Source of the DNA: Nocardia sp. CY41
Lineage (GTDB): Bacteria > Actinomycetota > Actinomycetes > Mycobacteriales > Mycobacteriaceae
Direction of reading: 5' to 3'
Length of the DNA stretch: 64,000 nucleotides
Assembly (NCBI RefSeq): GCF_009829325.1
Contig: NZ_VUOS01000002.1
Coordinates: 186,001 to 250,000 of the forward strand
Under the pieces are notes generated by a model, which was not told the origin of the DNA, searched no databases, and saw only the letters and a program-made list of their open reading frames with translations. This document shows, piece after piece, positions 1 to 9,844 of the stretch (position 1 is its first letter; every line of letters starts with the position of its first letter). The translations under genes and the position numbers were made by a program.

Positions 1-1
1 G

Positions 2-322
2 GTCACCAAACAGCTCAACAAGCTGGTGAACGTCATCAAGATCGTGGAGCAGGACTCCGACAGCTCGGTGGCCCGCGAACTGATCCTGGTGAAGGTGCGC
101 GCCGACGCCAGTGTGCGCACCCAGGTGATCGAGGCCGTGGGGCTGTTCCGCGCGAAGGTGATCGACGTGTCGCCGGACGCGCTCACCGTCGAGGCGACCG
201 GCACCCGGTCCAAGCTCGACGCGCTGCTGCGCATGCTCGAGCCGTACGGCATCCGGGAGATCGTGCAGTCCGGTGTCGTCGCGGTGGGGCGTGGACCGAA
301 GTCCATCACCGCCACTCGATGA
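2..322 (+). CDS. ilvN: Acetolactate synthase small (regulatory) subunit, C-terminal part
   Basis: This is the 3' part of ilvN; its start lies before the window. The visible reading frame matches the C-terminal half of the acetolactate synthase regulatory subunit, with the LVNVIKI and VARELILVKV segments and the closing GIREIVQSG-type stretch seen in actinobacterial IlvN. The subunit binds the catalytic IlvB subunit in the cytoplasm and confers valine feedback inhibition on the first common step of branched-chain amino acid synthesis. The next gene downstream is ilvC on the same strand, so an ilvBNC arrangement is expected, although ilvB is outside the window. The stop codon is TGA at the end of the feature. 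Confidence 0.93.
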   Translation, partial: VTKQLNKLVNVIKIVEQDSDSSVARELILVKVRADASVRTQVIEAVGLFRAKVIDVSPDALTVEATGTRSKLDALLRMLEPYGIREIVQSGVVAVGRGPKSITATR

Positions 323-375
323 AGTAATGAGCGGCGGCCACACGCTAGTCTTTCTGCGATCGACGGTTGGCGTGC

Positions 376-1524
<1,149 letters not shown>

Positions 1525-1543
1525 TACAGAGGTCTATTCGCGC

Positions 1544-1576
1544 GGTGGCCCGCTCCGGATTCCGGAGCGGGCCACC
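1544..1576. terminator. Bidirectional terminator hairpin between ilvC and the converging small gene
   Basis: A near-perfect 16-bp inverted repeat (GGTGGCCCGCTCCGGA and its complement, one-base centre) lies between the convergent ilvC and secreted-protein genes. There is no T-tract, as is common for actinobacterial terminators. Confidence 0.75.
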
Positions 1577-1593
1577 GGCGTCTGCGCGGACTT

Positions 1594-1896
1594 CTAACTG
1601 CTGCCGAACGAGCCTGTGCCCCAGCCCTGCCCCCATCCCTGGTCAGGACCGCGGCCATAGGGCGGACTGCCGTAGTGGCCACCACCGAACAAGGGGTTGT
1701 TGTTACAACTCCAGTTCGGGAATGGGCCGAAGTCGCACCGGTTGTTGTAATACGGGTCGTACCGAGCCTGGGTGACCCCGGGTGTGCTCGGGGTGGCGGA
1801 CGCGGGCATCGCCAGGGCGGTCAACGGGATCGCGGCGATGGCACCGGCGACGGCCACGCGGGCCACGGTACGGCGTGCGCTGGTTGTGGAGAACAA
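1594..1896 (-). CDS. Small secreted Gly/Pro/Asn-rich protein
   Basis: I do not recognise a named family. From a TTG start the product has about 100 residues. A typical Sec signal peptide is visible: a basic N-terminus (SARR), a hydrophobic core rich in Val/Ala/Ile, and a probable cleavage site after ALAMPASA. The mature part is short and rich in Pro, Asn, Gly, Tyr and Trp, with two cysteines (RCDFGPFPNWSC) that could form a disulfide, and a Gly-rich C-terminus ending SFGSS. The TTG is chosen because GAAAGGA lies 6 nt upstream; in-frame GTG and ATG codons further upstream lack a comparable ribosome binding site. It converges on ilvC and shares the hairpin terminator. Confidence 0.7.
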   Translation of the reverse strand: MFSTTSARRTVARVAVAGAIAAIPLTALAMPASATPSTPGVTQARYDPYYNNRCDFGPFPNWSCNNNPLFGGGHYGSPPYGRGPDQGWGQGWGTGSFGSS

Positions 1897-2293
1897 CGTA
1901 AATCCTTTCACTCTGCGGCGAGCGTCTCCGCGCGCCATCCCCCGTCGGGGTCTGCCCACGGCCTACCCCCGCAGACAGATCTGGATCTACGGTCACTGCT
2001 TCGCGGTCGCGCTTACCGACGGGGCAGCGACTGCACGACTTCACTCTTGCGCACTTGCCGCGAAACGTCACGGGTGTTTTCTCCCCTGCGGACCAAATCG
2101 AACCGTGATATTAGGGGCACCCCCTATCGGCGTTGCTCATCGATCGCGGAAAAGTGCGAACCGCGCGGCCCGGTGTAGTCGACCCGCCTCCTTGTCGGCT
2201 CGTTACTCGCTCGTACCGACGCCGGGGCCTAAGGTTCTCCCGGACAACGGGGTCAGGTAGCCGAAAATTCTCTGCCCGAACGGATGGTGGACC
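1897..2293. other. Intergenic, divergent promoter region
   Basis: This stretch separates the divergent secreted-protein and thioesterase genes. It presumably contains both promoters. I see no convincing coding frame, RNA gene or strong repeat in it. Confidence 0.5.
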
Positions 2294-3337
2294 TTGACCA
2301 ACTCGACCGACAGCGAACCGACCGTGTGCGCACCGGCTACGGCAGGCCGGCGCGCCGAGGCGATCCACCGCTTCCTCGTCCAGCCCGCCGACGCGGGCAT
2401 CGTGGGCTCGGTCGACGGCGGCAAACTCCTCGAATGGATCGACAAAGTCGCCTACGCGGCGGCGGCCCAGTGGAGCGGCCGCTACTGCGTCACGGCCTAC
2501 GTCGGCAACATCCATCTCGATCGCCCGATCTCGGTCGGCGAGCTGGTCGAATTGCACGCCGACCTGGTGCACACCGGGCGCACCAGCATGCACATCCTGG
2601 TGACGGTCTATTCGACCGATCCCACCCGGGTGAAGCCGGTGCAGTCGGCGCAGTGCCTGACGATCTTCGTCGCGGTGGACGACGACCGCCGCACCGTCGA
2701 AGTGCCGCAATGGAGTCCGACGACGCTGCTGGAGTCGCAGCGGCACCGGCAGGCCCGCGCCCGGATCGCGGTGCGCAAGCACATCGAGGAGGCGATGGCC
2801 GCCCAGCGGTACACCTCCGCGGGCACCGCGCCGAGCGCGACTCTGCGGTTCCTGGCGGCGCCCTCGGACATCAACTGGGGTGGCAAGGTGCACGGCGGCC
2901 GGACGATGCGGTGGATCGATGAGGCGGCGTACGTCTGCGGCGCGGACTGGGCCGGTCAGCGAGTCATCACTTCCTACTTCGGCGGCATCCGTTTCTACCG
3001 CCCGATCGTGATCGGTCACGTCGTGGAGGTCACCGCGCGACTGATCCACACCGGTCCGCGCAGCATGCATGTGAGCGTGCACGTGACGTCCACCGACGCG
3101 CACTCCGACGAACCCGCGCTGGCGGCGCACGGCCTCGCCGTGGTCGTCGCGGTGGACGACGAGATGAAGGCGCGCGCCGTGCGGCAATGGCAGCCGGTCT
3201 CGGAGGAGGATCGGGCGCTGGACGCGCACGCCAAGCACCTGATCGAACTGCGGTCGCTGGTCGAGCCGTTCACCATGGCGAGCGCCGTGCCCTCGGATGC
3301 CGAGCCGAGTCATTTCCGCGTGCCTGCGCCGAGTTGA
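2294..3337 (+). CDS. Acyl-CoA thioesterase, double hotdog (BACH/ACOT type)
   Basis: The 347-residue product holds two consecutive hotdog-fold thioesterase domains, at roughly residues 25-150 and 185-320. Each has the GG-x-(L/M)-x-W-(I/M)-D helix signature (DGGKLLEWIDKVAYAAA and HGGRTMRWIDEAAYVCG) followed by a central strand with VHTGRTSMHI or IHTGPRSMHV. Members of this family hydrolyse acyl-CoA to free fatty acid and CoA in the cytoplasm, and the two domains normally make one active site at their interface. The annotated start is TTG with only a weak upstream GGTGG, and there is no other start before the first conserved block. It is probably monocistronic, because the next gene begins 31 nt downstream with a different function. 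Confidence 0.88.
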   Translation: MTNSTDSEPTVCAPATAGRRAEAIHRFLVQPADAGIVGSVDGGKLLEWIDKVAYAAAAQWSGRYCVTAYVGNIHLDRPISVGELVELHADLVHTGRTSMHILVTVYSTDPTRVKPVQSAQCLTIFVAVDDDRRTVEVPQWSPTTLLESQRHRQARARIAVRKHIEEAMAAQRYTSAGTAPSATLRFLAAPSDINWGGKVHGGRTMRWIDEAAYVCGADWAGQRVITSYFGGIRFYRPIVIGHVVEVTARLIHTGPRSMHVSVHVTSTDAHSDEPALAAHGLAVVVAVDDEMKARAVRQWQPVSEEDRALDAHAKHLIELRSLVEPFTMASAVPSDAEPSHFRVPAPS

Positions 3338-3368
3338 GCCGGAGGCGTCCGGTCTAGACTAGTTACCG

Positions 3369-4253
3369 ATGAGTAAGTTCTTTGCGTCGGTGGACGAGGT
3401 GACCGGGCGCCTCACCGAGGCCGGGTACCTCCCCTCCCTCGATATCGCCACCGCCGTGTTCCTCGCGGGCCACCTCGGCAAGCCGCTGCTGATCGAGGGC
3501 CCCGCTGGCGTCGGCAAAACCGAGCTGGCCAAGGCCGTAGCCGCCGCGACCACATCCGACCTGGTGCGCCTGCAGTGCTACGAGGGCATCGACGAGGCGC
3601 GCGCCCTCTACGAGTGGAACCACGCCAAGCAGCTGCTGCGCATCACGGCCACCGGTGACGAAGGCTGGGACAGCACCCGCGACCACGTCTTCACCGAAGA
3701 GTTCCTTCTCGCGCGCCCGCTGCTGGCCGCCATCCGCAACCCGCGTGCCACGGTGCTGCTCATCGACGAACTCGACAAGGCCGACGTGGAGCTGGAAGGG
3801 CTGCTGCTCGAGGTGCTCGGCGACTACCAGGTGAGCATCCCCGAACTCGGCACCGTCACCGCGGTGCGCAAGCCGTTCGTCATCGTGACCTCCAACGCCA
3901 ACCGCGAGCTGTCCGAAGCGCTGAAGCGGCGCTGCCTGTATCTGCACATCGATTACCCGACGGCGGAACTGGAACGGGCGATCGTGCGGATGAAGGTTCC
4001 GGAACTGGACGAGGCGCTGGGGGAGCCGGTGGTCCGGGTGGTCGGAGCCCTGCGTCAACTCTCGTTGCGCAAGGCCCCGTCGATCGCCGAAACCGTCGAT
4101 TGGGCGAAGACATTGGTCGCCCTCGGTGCGCGCAACCTGAGCGGAAGCGTCGTCCGCTCGACGCTCGGGGTGCTCTTGAAGTACCAATCGGACCACCGCC
4201 TGGCGATCGAGCGGCTCGGGCTCGACTTGGATGCCCAGCAGGAAGGGCGGTGA
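3369..4253 (+). CDS. MoxR-family AAA+ ATPase
   Basis: This is a 294-residue MoxR-type AAA+ ATPase. Walker A is GPAGVGKT at residues 44-51 and Walker B is VLLIDELDKAD at about 129-138. The sensor-1 stretch VTSNANRELSEALKRRC follows, with its arginine finger region. MoxR ATPases act as chaperone-like partners of von Willebrand factor A (VWA) proteins, helping to assemble or insert cofactors into enzymes; the CoxD/CoxE pair of carbon monoxide dehydrogenase clusters is the best-known example. The next gene encodes a CoxE-type VWA protein and starts one base after this stop codon, so the two are almost certainly co-transcribed. No dehydrogenase genes lie nearby, so the client is unknown. Confidence 0.93.
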   Translation: MSKFFASVDEVTGRLTEAGYLPSLDIATAVFLAGHLGKPLLIEGPAGVGKTELAKAVAAATTSDLVRLQCYEGIDEARALYEWNHAKQLLRITATGDEGWDSTRDHVFTEEFLLARPLLAAIRNPRATVLLIDELDKADVELEGLLLEVLGDYQVSIPELGTVTAVRKPFVIVTSNANRELSEALKRRCLYLHIDYPTAELERAIVRMKVPELDEALGEPVVRVVGALRQLSLRKAPSIAETVDWAKTLVALGARNLSGSVVRSTLGVLLKYQSDHRLAIERLGLDLDAQQEGR

Positions 4254-4254
4254 G

Positions 4255-5673
4255 GTGAAGTCCGAACCTCGCACGGTCGAGGCGGGGCGCCCAGCCGCCG
4301 AATCGTTGACCGATCGGCTCGTCGCGTTCGTCGGGCTCCTGCGTGATCACGGCATCAACGCGGGGCCGAGCGAAACCATCGATGCTGCGGAGGCGATGGT
4401 TGCCCTCGGAATCCATGATCGCGATCGCCTGCGCTCCGGCATGGCCGCCTGCCTGCTGCGGCGCAATGGTCAGCGCGCCGTCTTCGATCAGCTCTTCGAC
4501 CTCTACTTCCTGACCGCCCAGCAGCCGCAGCAGGTCGATCAGTCGACACCCGAGTCCGTCGAAGCCCTGCGCGATCGCCTCGTCTCCGCACTGGCACAGG
4601 ATGATTCGGACTCGGTCGCCGAACTGGCCCGCCAGGCGCTCACCGAACTCGGCGGTTACGGCGGCGCGGGCGCCGGGCAGCCCGCGCCGGTCACCACCGC
4701 GTCCGGCGCAGGCTGGTCCTCCTACCTGACCATGAAAGCCCTACGCCCGGAAGAACTCATCGATCGGATCGTCGCGGGCATGAACGGCACTTCTCGACTC
4801 GACACCACCGTCCACACGATCGAAGCCAACCGCCGCCTCGCCGCCTTCCGCACCGCTGTCCAGACCGAGGCGCGCCTGCGCTCGGCGCAATTGCGCGGCA
4901 CCGAATACATCGCCCGCCGCGGCGTCGAAACCAGTACCGACCGCATCGATTTCCTCGGCGCCCGCGAACAGGACCTCGCCGAAATGCGCCGCCTGGTTCA
5001 CCCGTTGGCCCGCAAACTCGCCACCCGCCTCGCCGTCCGCCGCCGCAAATCCGTTCGCGGCCAGATCGACCTACGCCGTACCCTGCGTCGTTCCATGTCC
5101 ACCGGCGGCGTTCCCATCGACCCTGTCCTGCGCGCTCGCAAACACGGCCGCCCCGAGCTCGTCGTCCTCGCCGACATCTCCGGCTCGGTCACCGGCTTCG
5201 CCGAATTCACCCTCCAGCTTATCCAGGCCCTGCAGGACCAGTTCAGCAAGGTGCGCAGCTTCGGTTTCGTCGACACCTGCGACGAGATCACCCACTTCTT
5301 CACCCCCGGCGAGCCCCCGACCCCCGGCACCGCCGCCCGGATCATCCGCTCCACCAAGGTCGCGCGCTTCGGCAGCTCCAACTATGGCGAAGCCTTCCAA
5401 GGCTTCCTCGACAACTACGCCGACGCCCTCGGTCCCCGCACCTCTGTTCTGATCCTCGGCGACGGGCGGACCAACCGCACGGATCCGAACCTCGCTGCGG
5501 TGCAGACGATTATCGACCGGGCCAAGCACGCCTACTGGCTGAATCCCGAGCCGTCTCGGTCGTGGACGACGGGGGACTCCGCGGCCCACGTCTACGCGGA
5601 GCAGGTGACGATGCACGAATGCCGCAATGTCCGACAATTGACCGAGGTCATCGCGCGGCTACTGCCTGCATAG
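4255..5673 (+). CDS. VWA domain-containing CoxE-like protein
   Basis: This is a CoxE-like protein of about 472 residues. The C-terminal third is a von Willebrand factor A domain with the metal-ion-dependent adhesion site motif DISGS near residues 306-310 and a downstream GDGRTNRTDPN segment. The long N-terminal half is helical and basic, as in other CoxE homologues. It is expected to work with the MoxR ATPase encoded immediately upstream. GTG at 4255 is preferred because GGAAGG precedes it; an in-frame ATG at 4231 would overlap moxR by 23 nt. The substrate complex cannot be told from this context. Confidence 0.88.
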   Translation: MKSEPRTVEAGRPAAESLTDRLVAFVGLLRDHGINAGPSETIDAAEAMVALGIHDRDRLRSGMAACLLRRNGQRAVFDQLFDLYFLTAQQPQQVDQSTPESVEALRDRLVSALAQDDSDSVAELARQALTELGGYGGAGAGQPAPVTTASGAGWSSYLTMKALRPEELIDRIVAGMNGTSRLDTTVHTIEANRRLAAFRTAVQTEARLRSAQLRGTEYIARRGVETSTDRIDFLGAREQDLAEMRRLVHPLARKLATRLAVRRRKSVRGQIDLRRTLRRSMSTGGVPIDPVLRARKHGRPELVVLADISGSVTGFAEFTLQLIQALQDQFSKVRSFGFVDTCDEITHFFTPGEPPTPGTAARIIRSTKVARFGSSNYGEAFQGFLDNYADALGPRTSVLILGDGRTNRTDPNLAAVQTIIDRAKHAYWLNPEPSRSWTTGDSAAHVYAEQVTMHECRNVRQLTEVIARLLPA

Positions 5674-5838
5674 TGCCCGCTGTGGTGCCAGATGCTCCGC
5701 GCTCTTACCGCCACTGTTGTCATACGTCCGAATGTGATGAATTCCGGCCATGAAATGTGACACAGATCATTGCTCGGAAGGACGCGGTTGGGCATCGTCG
5801 TCACTTCGATTTCGGAAAACCTTGTTGGAGATGCCTGA

Positions 5839-6069
5839 ATGGCCGACCACAATTTTGCTTACGACCTCACGCTGGACGAAGTAAGGCGGCGCAGCGCCGT
5901 CGTCGCGGCGCTCGGGGACGACTGGGACCCGGTCGCGGTGCTCGCCGAGGAAGAATTGGCGTACGACATGCTGTACTCGAATCTCGACGACGAGCAGCAG
6001 CGGATCTACGAGGAACTCGTCCTGGCCGGGGTCCTGCCGGATCGGGCGACGCGCCAGATCGCCGACTGA
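5839..6069 (+). CDS. Small acidic actinobacterial protein (DUF6400-like)
   Basis: The 76-residue acidic protein is mostly helical by composition. It begins MADHNFAYDLT and has the stretches AALGDDWDPVAVL and LDDEQQRIYEELVLAGVLP. This pattern reminds me of the small DUF6400 family found in Nocardia and Streptomyces, but I assign that from memory only. GGAG lies 8 nt before the ATG. It has no signal peptide or cysteines, so it is probably cytoplasmic. Its function is unknown. Confidence 0.7.
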   Translation: MADHNFAYDLTLDEVRRRSAVVAALGDDWDPVAVLAEEELAYDMLYSNLDDEQQRIYEELVLAGVLPDRATRQIAD

Positions 6070-6284
6070 TCCCACCGCCGAGCATCCAAGGACGGGTGTC
6101 CGGCGTGTTGCCCCCGGTGAATAGTCTGGCGGTTCCGGCTCTCCGCCGAGTTTCGTCGGCGGTGGATGCGCGGTCTTGCCGCCGAGGGCGATTCGGATGG
6201 CAGCGGAGCCGACGAGATGGTTGAAGAGCGAAACCCACGGCGCGATAATCCGCCGTGGGTTTCGTCGTCCTGCGCGCTGGGCGC

Positions 6285-6473
6285 TCAGAAGCAGTAAGGC
6301 CGCCAGATCGTGCCGCAGAACCAATGGTTCAGATCGGCCGAGCCGCTGGAAATCCCACTGTTGTCGATCGCCTGAGGCTCGGCCGGGGCCTCGGCCTGCG
6401 CGGGAGCGGCGGACATCAGCACCGCACCGGCCAGCAGTGCACCCGCGACGATGTGGCGATTGACTCGAATCAT
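6285..6473 (-). CDS. Small secreted peptide with two cysteines
   Basis: The 62-residue product starts with a basic stretch (MIRVNRH) and a hydrophobic core (IVAGALLAGAVLMSAA), with a probable signal peptidase site after APAQA. The mature peptide would be only about 36 residues, with two cysteines near the C-terminus (HWFCGTIWRPYCF), enough for one disulfide loop. AGGAAG lies about 13 nt upstream of the ATG. I do not recognise the family. Similar very small exported proteins are common in Nocardia and mycobacteria, and several occur elsewhere in this window. Confidence 0.65.
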   Translation of the reverse strand: MIRVNRHIVAGALLAGAVLMSAAPAQAEAPAEPQAIDNSGISSGSADLNHWFCGTIWRPYCF

Positions 6474-6565
6474 CTCGAAACCGTTCTTCCTGAGTCACTT
6501 TCGGCCACGAACATGACCTCGGTGACTGCATCGAGCGCCGTGTCCCGACCGTTACAAACCCTGGG

Positions 6566-6853
6566 TCACCACATCCATCCCTGCGTCGCCATGACATGTT
6601 CGGCGAGATCCTCGATCGTCATCATCTCGGGATGGCTGTAGTACATCAGCTCGAACTTGCGTTTGCGCCAGTGCGTCGGATCCATGCGGCCTTCATGGCT
6701 GGTGTCGCACAGCGATTCGAGCCGCCCGAGATCGAAGGGTTCCTTGCCGCGCGCATGGGAATCCGCTTTCACGGCCGCCAGGCGCTCGGACGCCGTCATA
6801 TCTTCTCGCCGCCATATCGCTGCGGCGTAGCGGCGTGCGTCTTCGATGTCCAC
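6566..6853 (-). CDS. Hypothetical protein
   Basis: The product is a 95-residue soluble protein from a GTG start with AGGA directly upstream. It is charged, with an N-terminal helix-rich half (DARRYAAAIWRREDMTASERLAAVK) and a C-terminal part rich in His, Met and Trp (THWRKRKFELMYYSHPEMMTI). No signal peptide, membrane segment or known motif is visible. Codon usage looks like that of the neighbouring genes and the frame is clean, which supports a real gene. I cannot assign a function. Confidence 0.55.
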   Translation of the reverse strand: MDIEDARRYAAAIWRREDMTASERLAAVKADSHARGKEPFDLGRLESLCDTSHEGRMDPTHWRKRKFELMYYSHPEMMTIEDLAEHVMATQGWMW

Positions 6854-7015
6854 TCCTGCGCTCCTGCATGTACGAGTCGTGACGGCGATACCCAGCAGAG
6901 ATTGCGTCGACGACGTGATTACCCGGCGCGGACGCGACTATTACAAGGCGTTTCCGCACGGCTCGACCCGGAGCCCTTCTCACTCGTAACCGACCGGAAT
7001 TGCGGCGCGTGCGTA

Positions 7016-7567
7016 CTACGATCCGACGCCGCCGATGTCGGGGCGGCCCTGGCCGAGCACGCCGCGCTGGACCGTGCCGCCACTGGTCGGAACGCCTCGG
7101 TCGTGGACCGCGGTTCCGCTCGGGCGCAGGAAGGTCCCGGCGGCCAGGACCACCGCGGCGCCGACCGCCGGGTAGATCAGGGTGTCGGCGTGCCGGTACC
7201 AAAAGGTGGCGTAGCGGCTGTCGGTGGTGTCGCACAGGTCATCGATCACCCGGGTGTTCGTTGTCTGGTCGACACAGATCCCGACGTGAATCGGCTGCGC
7301 GGTGTCGGTGGTCGGCGTGGTCGAGGTGATCCGAGAAGTGGTCGTCGGCGGTGGGGTAGTGGTGGTCACCGGCGGAGTCGTGCGGGCCGGGGGCTTCGAG
7401 GTGGTGGTATAGATCGTGGTGACGATCGGGCGGGGAGCGGCGGTGCCGCCAGCCCCGCATCCACTCGACACCAGCGCCATAGCCACGAGAGCGGGCAAGG
7501 TGTACGAGACACGGCGCGACGCCATGACCCGCTTCTTCCGACGATCGCCGTCCGATCCGCCGCTCAT
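7016..7567 (-). CDS. Putative lipoprotein with Thr/Pro-rich linker and C-terminal membrane segment
   Basis: The 183-residue product has an N-terminal export signal ending in a lipobox (VSSGC), so it is probably a lipoprotein anchored at Cys-37. A Thr/Pro-rich spacer of about 45 residues (residues 45-90, TTTTPPPTTT-like) follows. Next comes a short segment with two cysteines (GICVDQTTNTRVIDDLCD) and a hydrophobic stretch (LIYPAVGAAVVLAAGTFL) that could be a membrane helix. GAAGGGGG lies upstream of the ATG. I do not recognise the family; a cell-envelope location is inferred. The Thr/Pro spacer is typical of a wall-spanning linker. Confidence 0.65.
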   Translation of the reverse strand: MSGGSDGDRRKKRVMASRRVSYTLPALVAMALVSSGCGAGGTAAPRPIVTTIYTTTSKPPARTTPPVTTTTPPPTTTSRITSTTPTTDTAQPIHVGICVDQTTNTRVIDDLCDTTDSRYATFWYRHADTLIYPAVGAAVVLAAGTFLRPSGTAVHDRGVPTSGGTVQRGVLGQGRPDIGGVGS

Positions 7568-7737
7568 GTATTCCCCCTTCGTAGAAACCCCTGTTACGAA
7601 CCGCCCGATGCTAGCAACGCGTCAGCGGGCGCACGACCGATCAGTCCTTGGTGAAATGCCAATTGCCAGAATGTTTTCCTCCCGGTCGGCCCCGAGGGAT
7701 CGTCTCTACGCCGATGTACGCCACGGTCCACGTGAAG

Positions 7738-8322
7738 CTACTGAAGAGCACGCATCAGAACATCGAACTGTGGAGCATCGGGCCAATCCGGTCGGAGAGT
7801 GCCGACGCGGTACCACCCCCACCGGCGATATCTGTCGTACGCCCGGCGATTGTCCAGGCGCACCAGCAGCGTTGCCCGCTGCTCCGGCCGACCCGCGAGC
7901 AATTCGTCGTGCAGGGCACGAGCAACTCCCTTGCACGTGAACTGTTTGCGCACCATGATCTCGCTGAACGCGAATGTGCGTGAGCCGTTCTCAGCCGTGA
8001 ACGCCGCATGGTCGTCGTCATCGAGCCGCAGCCCGTCCCACCACGCGGTCTTAGCGGTGAGCGGCCAACCCCACGCCTGCCCGCAGAGTTCGCCATCGAG
8101 ACGGGCGATCACCAACTCGAACGCACCGGCGCGGGCCGGATCGGTGTAAGCGTCGAAGCGGCGCATGAATGCTTCGGGCGATTCGAACTCCTCACCGGAC
8201 TCGATCGCATCGACGTAGGAGTCCCGGAAGATGCGTTCGACGTCATCGCGCAATTCGCGGGCCTGGTCGGCTGTGTAGTGCTGGAAATCGAGGTCTGACA
8301 TCGCGGAATGCTCTGAGGTCAT
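7738..8322 (-). CDS. GNAT-family N-acetyltransferase
   Basis: The 194-residue protein has the GNAT acetyl-CoA-binding region. There is a strand with FAFSEIMVRKQFTCKGVARALHDELL (the R/Q-x-x-G-x-A loop, here CKGVAR) at about residues 115-140, then TLLVRLDNRRAYDRYRRWGWYRVG near the C-terminus. The substrate is unknown; GNAT enzymes acetylate amines of antibiotics, proteins or small metabolites. The gene overlaps the upstream regulator gene by 4 nt (ATGA), so the two are probably translationally coupled. GNAT enzymes are often paired with helix-turn-helix regulators of this type in actinobacteria. Confidence 0.82.
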   Translation of the reverse strand: MTSEHSAMSDLDFQHYTADQARELRDDVERIFRDSYVDAIESGEEFESPEAFMRRFDAYTDPARAGAFELVIARLDGELCGQAWGWPLTAKTAWWDGLRLDDDDHAAFTAENGSRTFAFSEIMVRKQFTCKGVARALHDELLAGRPEQRATLLVRLDNRRAYDRYRRWGWYRVGTLRPDWPDAPQFDVLMRALQ

Positions 8323-9653
8323 ACGGTAGTCGTCCTTCCTGCCAGCTCATCGAATCGTGTCGAGAATTCTTCGGACCGGCCTTCCGTTGCTACCCGTACT
8401 GGTTCGAGCAGACGCAGTGTGCGAGTGGAGTACACGGAGTTCTCCAAGTCGGCGAGAACCGACATGCCTTCCTCCACCGCAGCGCCGATGTCGCCCAGAT
8501 CAGCCAGCGCCGCCGCAGAACCCGCGCGATAGTTCGCAGAGTTACGGGCACTGGCGCTATCCACGGCCAAACCAGAGCACAGGTCTGCCGACTTTGCGTG
8601 GTCACCCAGGTGGCCGAAGCCGCGGGCTTCATGGCTTCTGATCTCGGTGGCATTGACGAACCGCAACCATGGTGGACAGTCCTCGCGTGACTCATGGTCG
8701 AGCGCGAAATCGAGCTCCCGCCAGGCGGTGGCCATGGCCTTACCGAAGGCCATGCGGTCGCAGAGGATTCCGTACGCCTGCGCCTCGCGGGTCGCGATCA
8801 GGGCATGGACTCGACCCGGTGCGTGGCCGCGTGTGAGCGCCCGAGCGCGGTCGGCGAGAGCGAGGGCGCGATGCGGATTCGCTTCGCCTGTGCGCTGCCG
8901 TGACAGCGCCATCTGTGCGGCGTTGAGACAGACATGCACAGTGAGTTCGTCATCGCCGGCTTGGCTGGCCAGCGCGAATGCATCGGCGTAGCAACTACGG
9001 GCAAGAGAATACATATCGGCGTCATAGGCAAGCCAACCCGCGATAGTCGCGAGTTCCCCTGCGGCACTGGTGAAAGCGCGGCCAGCTTCCTCAGAGAATG
9101 CGCAGGTATCCAAGAGGTGTTTCGCTGCCTCGAGTCCTTGAACTGCGTCGCTCACAAGGGCAGCGCCACCGACGACTTGCTCGCGGCGTCCGAACTCGGC
9201 CGCAAGCGCGTCGATCCTGTGCGCGTCGGCGATCCCGATCCGAGCCGGAGCTCGATCACCACCTGCCGCGAAGAACGCGGCACTTAGTAGCATTCCGAAT
9301 TCGCGTCGCTTCACAATATCCTCGACTCCCGGCGCACTATTTTGACCATCCGAGACCAGGCTAGCGCTTGGTATGTCGGCGAAGCGCGGGTAAACAAGCG
9401 GGACCGTAGCCTCGTGTACGGAGTTGATCTCGGCGCGGAAACGAGCGCGTTGTTCGTCGGTGAGTCGAGCGAGCTCGGTGTCCAACGCTTCAGCTGACTC
9501 ATTCCGAACCGGCTTCTCGCGGGTTGCCTGCTCCCACTTACGAATCGTCGCCGTTGTGAAGCCCACCCTCTCGGCGAACTGCTCCTGCGTCAGCCGTAGG
9601 GCTGCCAAGCGAAGCGCTTTGACCTCCACCTTCGTCCACTTGCTGACGATCAT
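8319..9653 (-). CDS. XRE-family regulator with C-terminal TPR-like domain
   Basis: The product is a regulator of about 444 residues. The N-terminal helix-turn-helix (residues 8-45) has LRLTQEQFAERVGFTTATIRKWEQ, a classic XRE/Cro pattern. The rest is helical, with TPR-like repeats (ELATIAGWLAYDADMYSLARSCYADAFALA and related stretches). Actinobacteria contain many such XRE-TPR proteins, some linked to development and secondary metabolism, and the TPR part may bind a peptide or another protein. ATG at 9653 is preferred over GTG at 9659 because AGGGGG lies 6 nt before it. The gene is divergent from a set of three small genes and co-directional with the GNAT gene, with which it overlaps. Confidence 0.85.
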   Translation of the reverse strand: MIVSKWTKVEVKALRLAALRLTQEQFAERVGFTTATIRKWEQATREKPVRNESAEALDTELARLTDEQRARFRAEINSVHEATVPLVYPRFADIPSASLVSDGQNSAPGVEDIVKRREFGMLLSAAFFAAGGDRAPARIGIADAHRIDALAAEFGRREQVVGGAALVSDAVQGLEAAKHLLDTCAFSEEAGRAFTSAAGELATIAGWLAYDADMYSLARSCYADAFALASQAGDDELTVHVCLNAAQMALSRQRTGEANPHRALALADRARALTRGHAPGRVHALIATREAQAYGILCDRMAFGKAMATAWRELDFALDHESREDCPPWLRFVNATEIRSHEARGFGHLGDHAKSADLCSGLAVDSASARNSANYRAGSAAALADLGDIGAAVEEGMSVLADLENSVYSTRTLRLLEPVRVATEGRSEEFSTRFDELAGRTTTV

Positions 9654-9844
9654 GCTCACCCCCTGTTTGCCCCTCCAATGCCTGCTGGCGCAAGCGTATT
9701 ACTTCTGTATAAGTCCCGTGTCTGGGATCGCGGGTCTGATCTGGCGAAGCTGAAAGCAGCCCCGCCGCCGGGTTGAGCTCGGGCCTCCACCGACTCCCCG
9801 GCGGCGGGTGTCGACCACGTTGAACCAGGCGGAGGGACACCCGA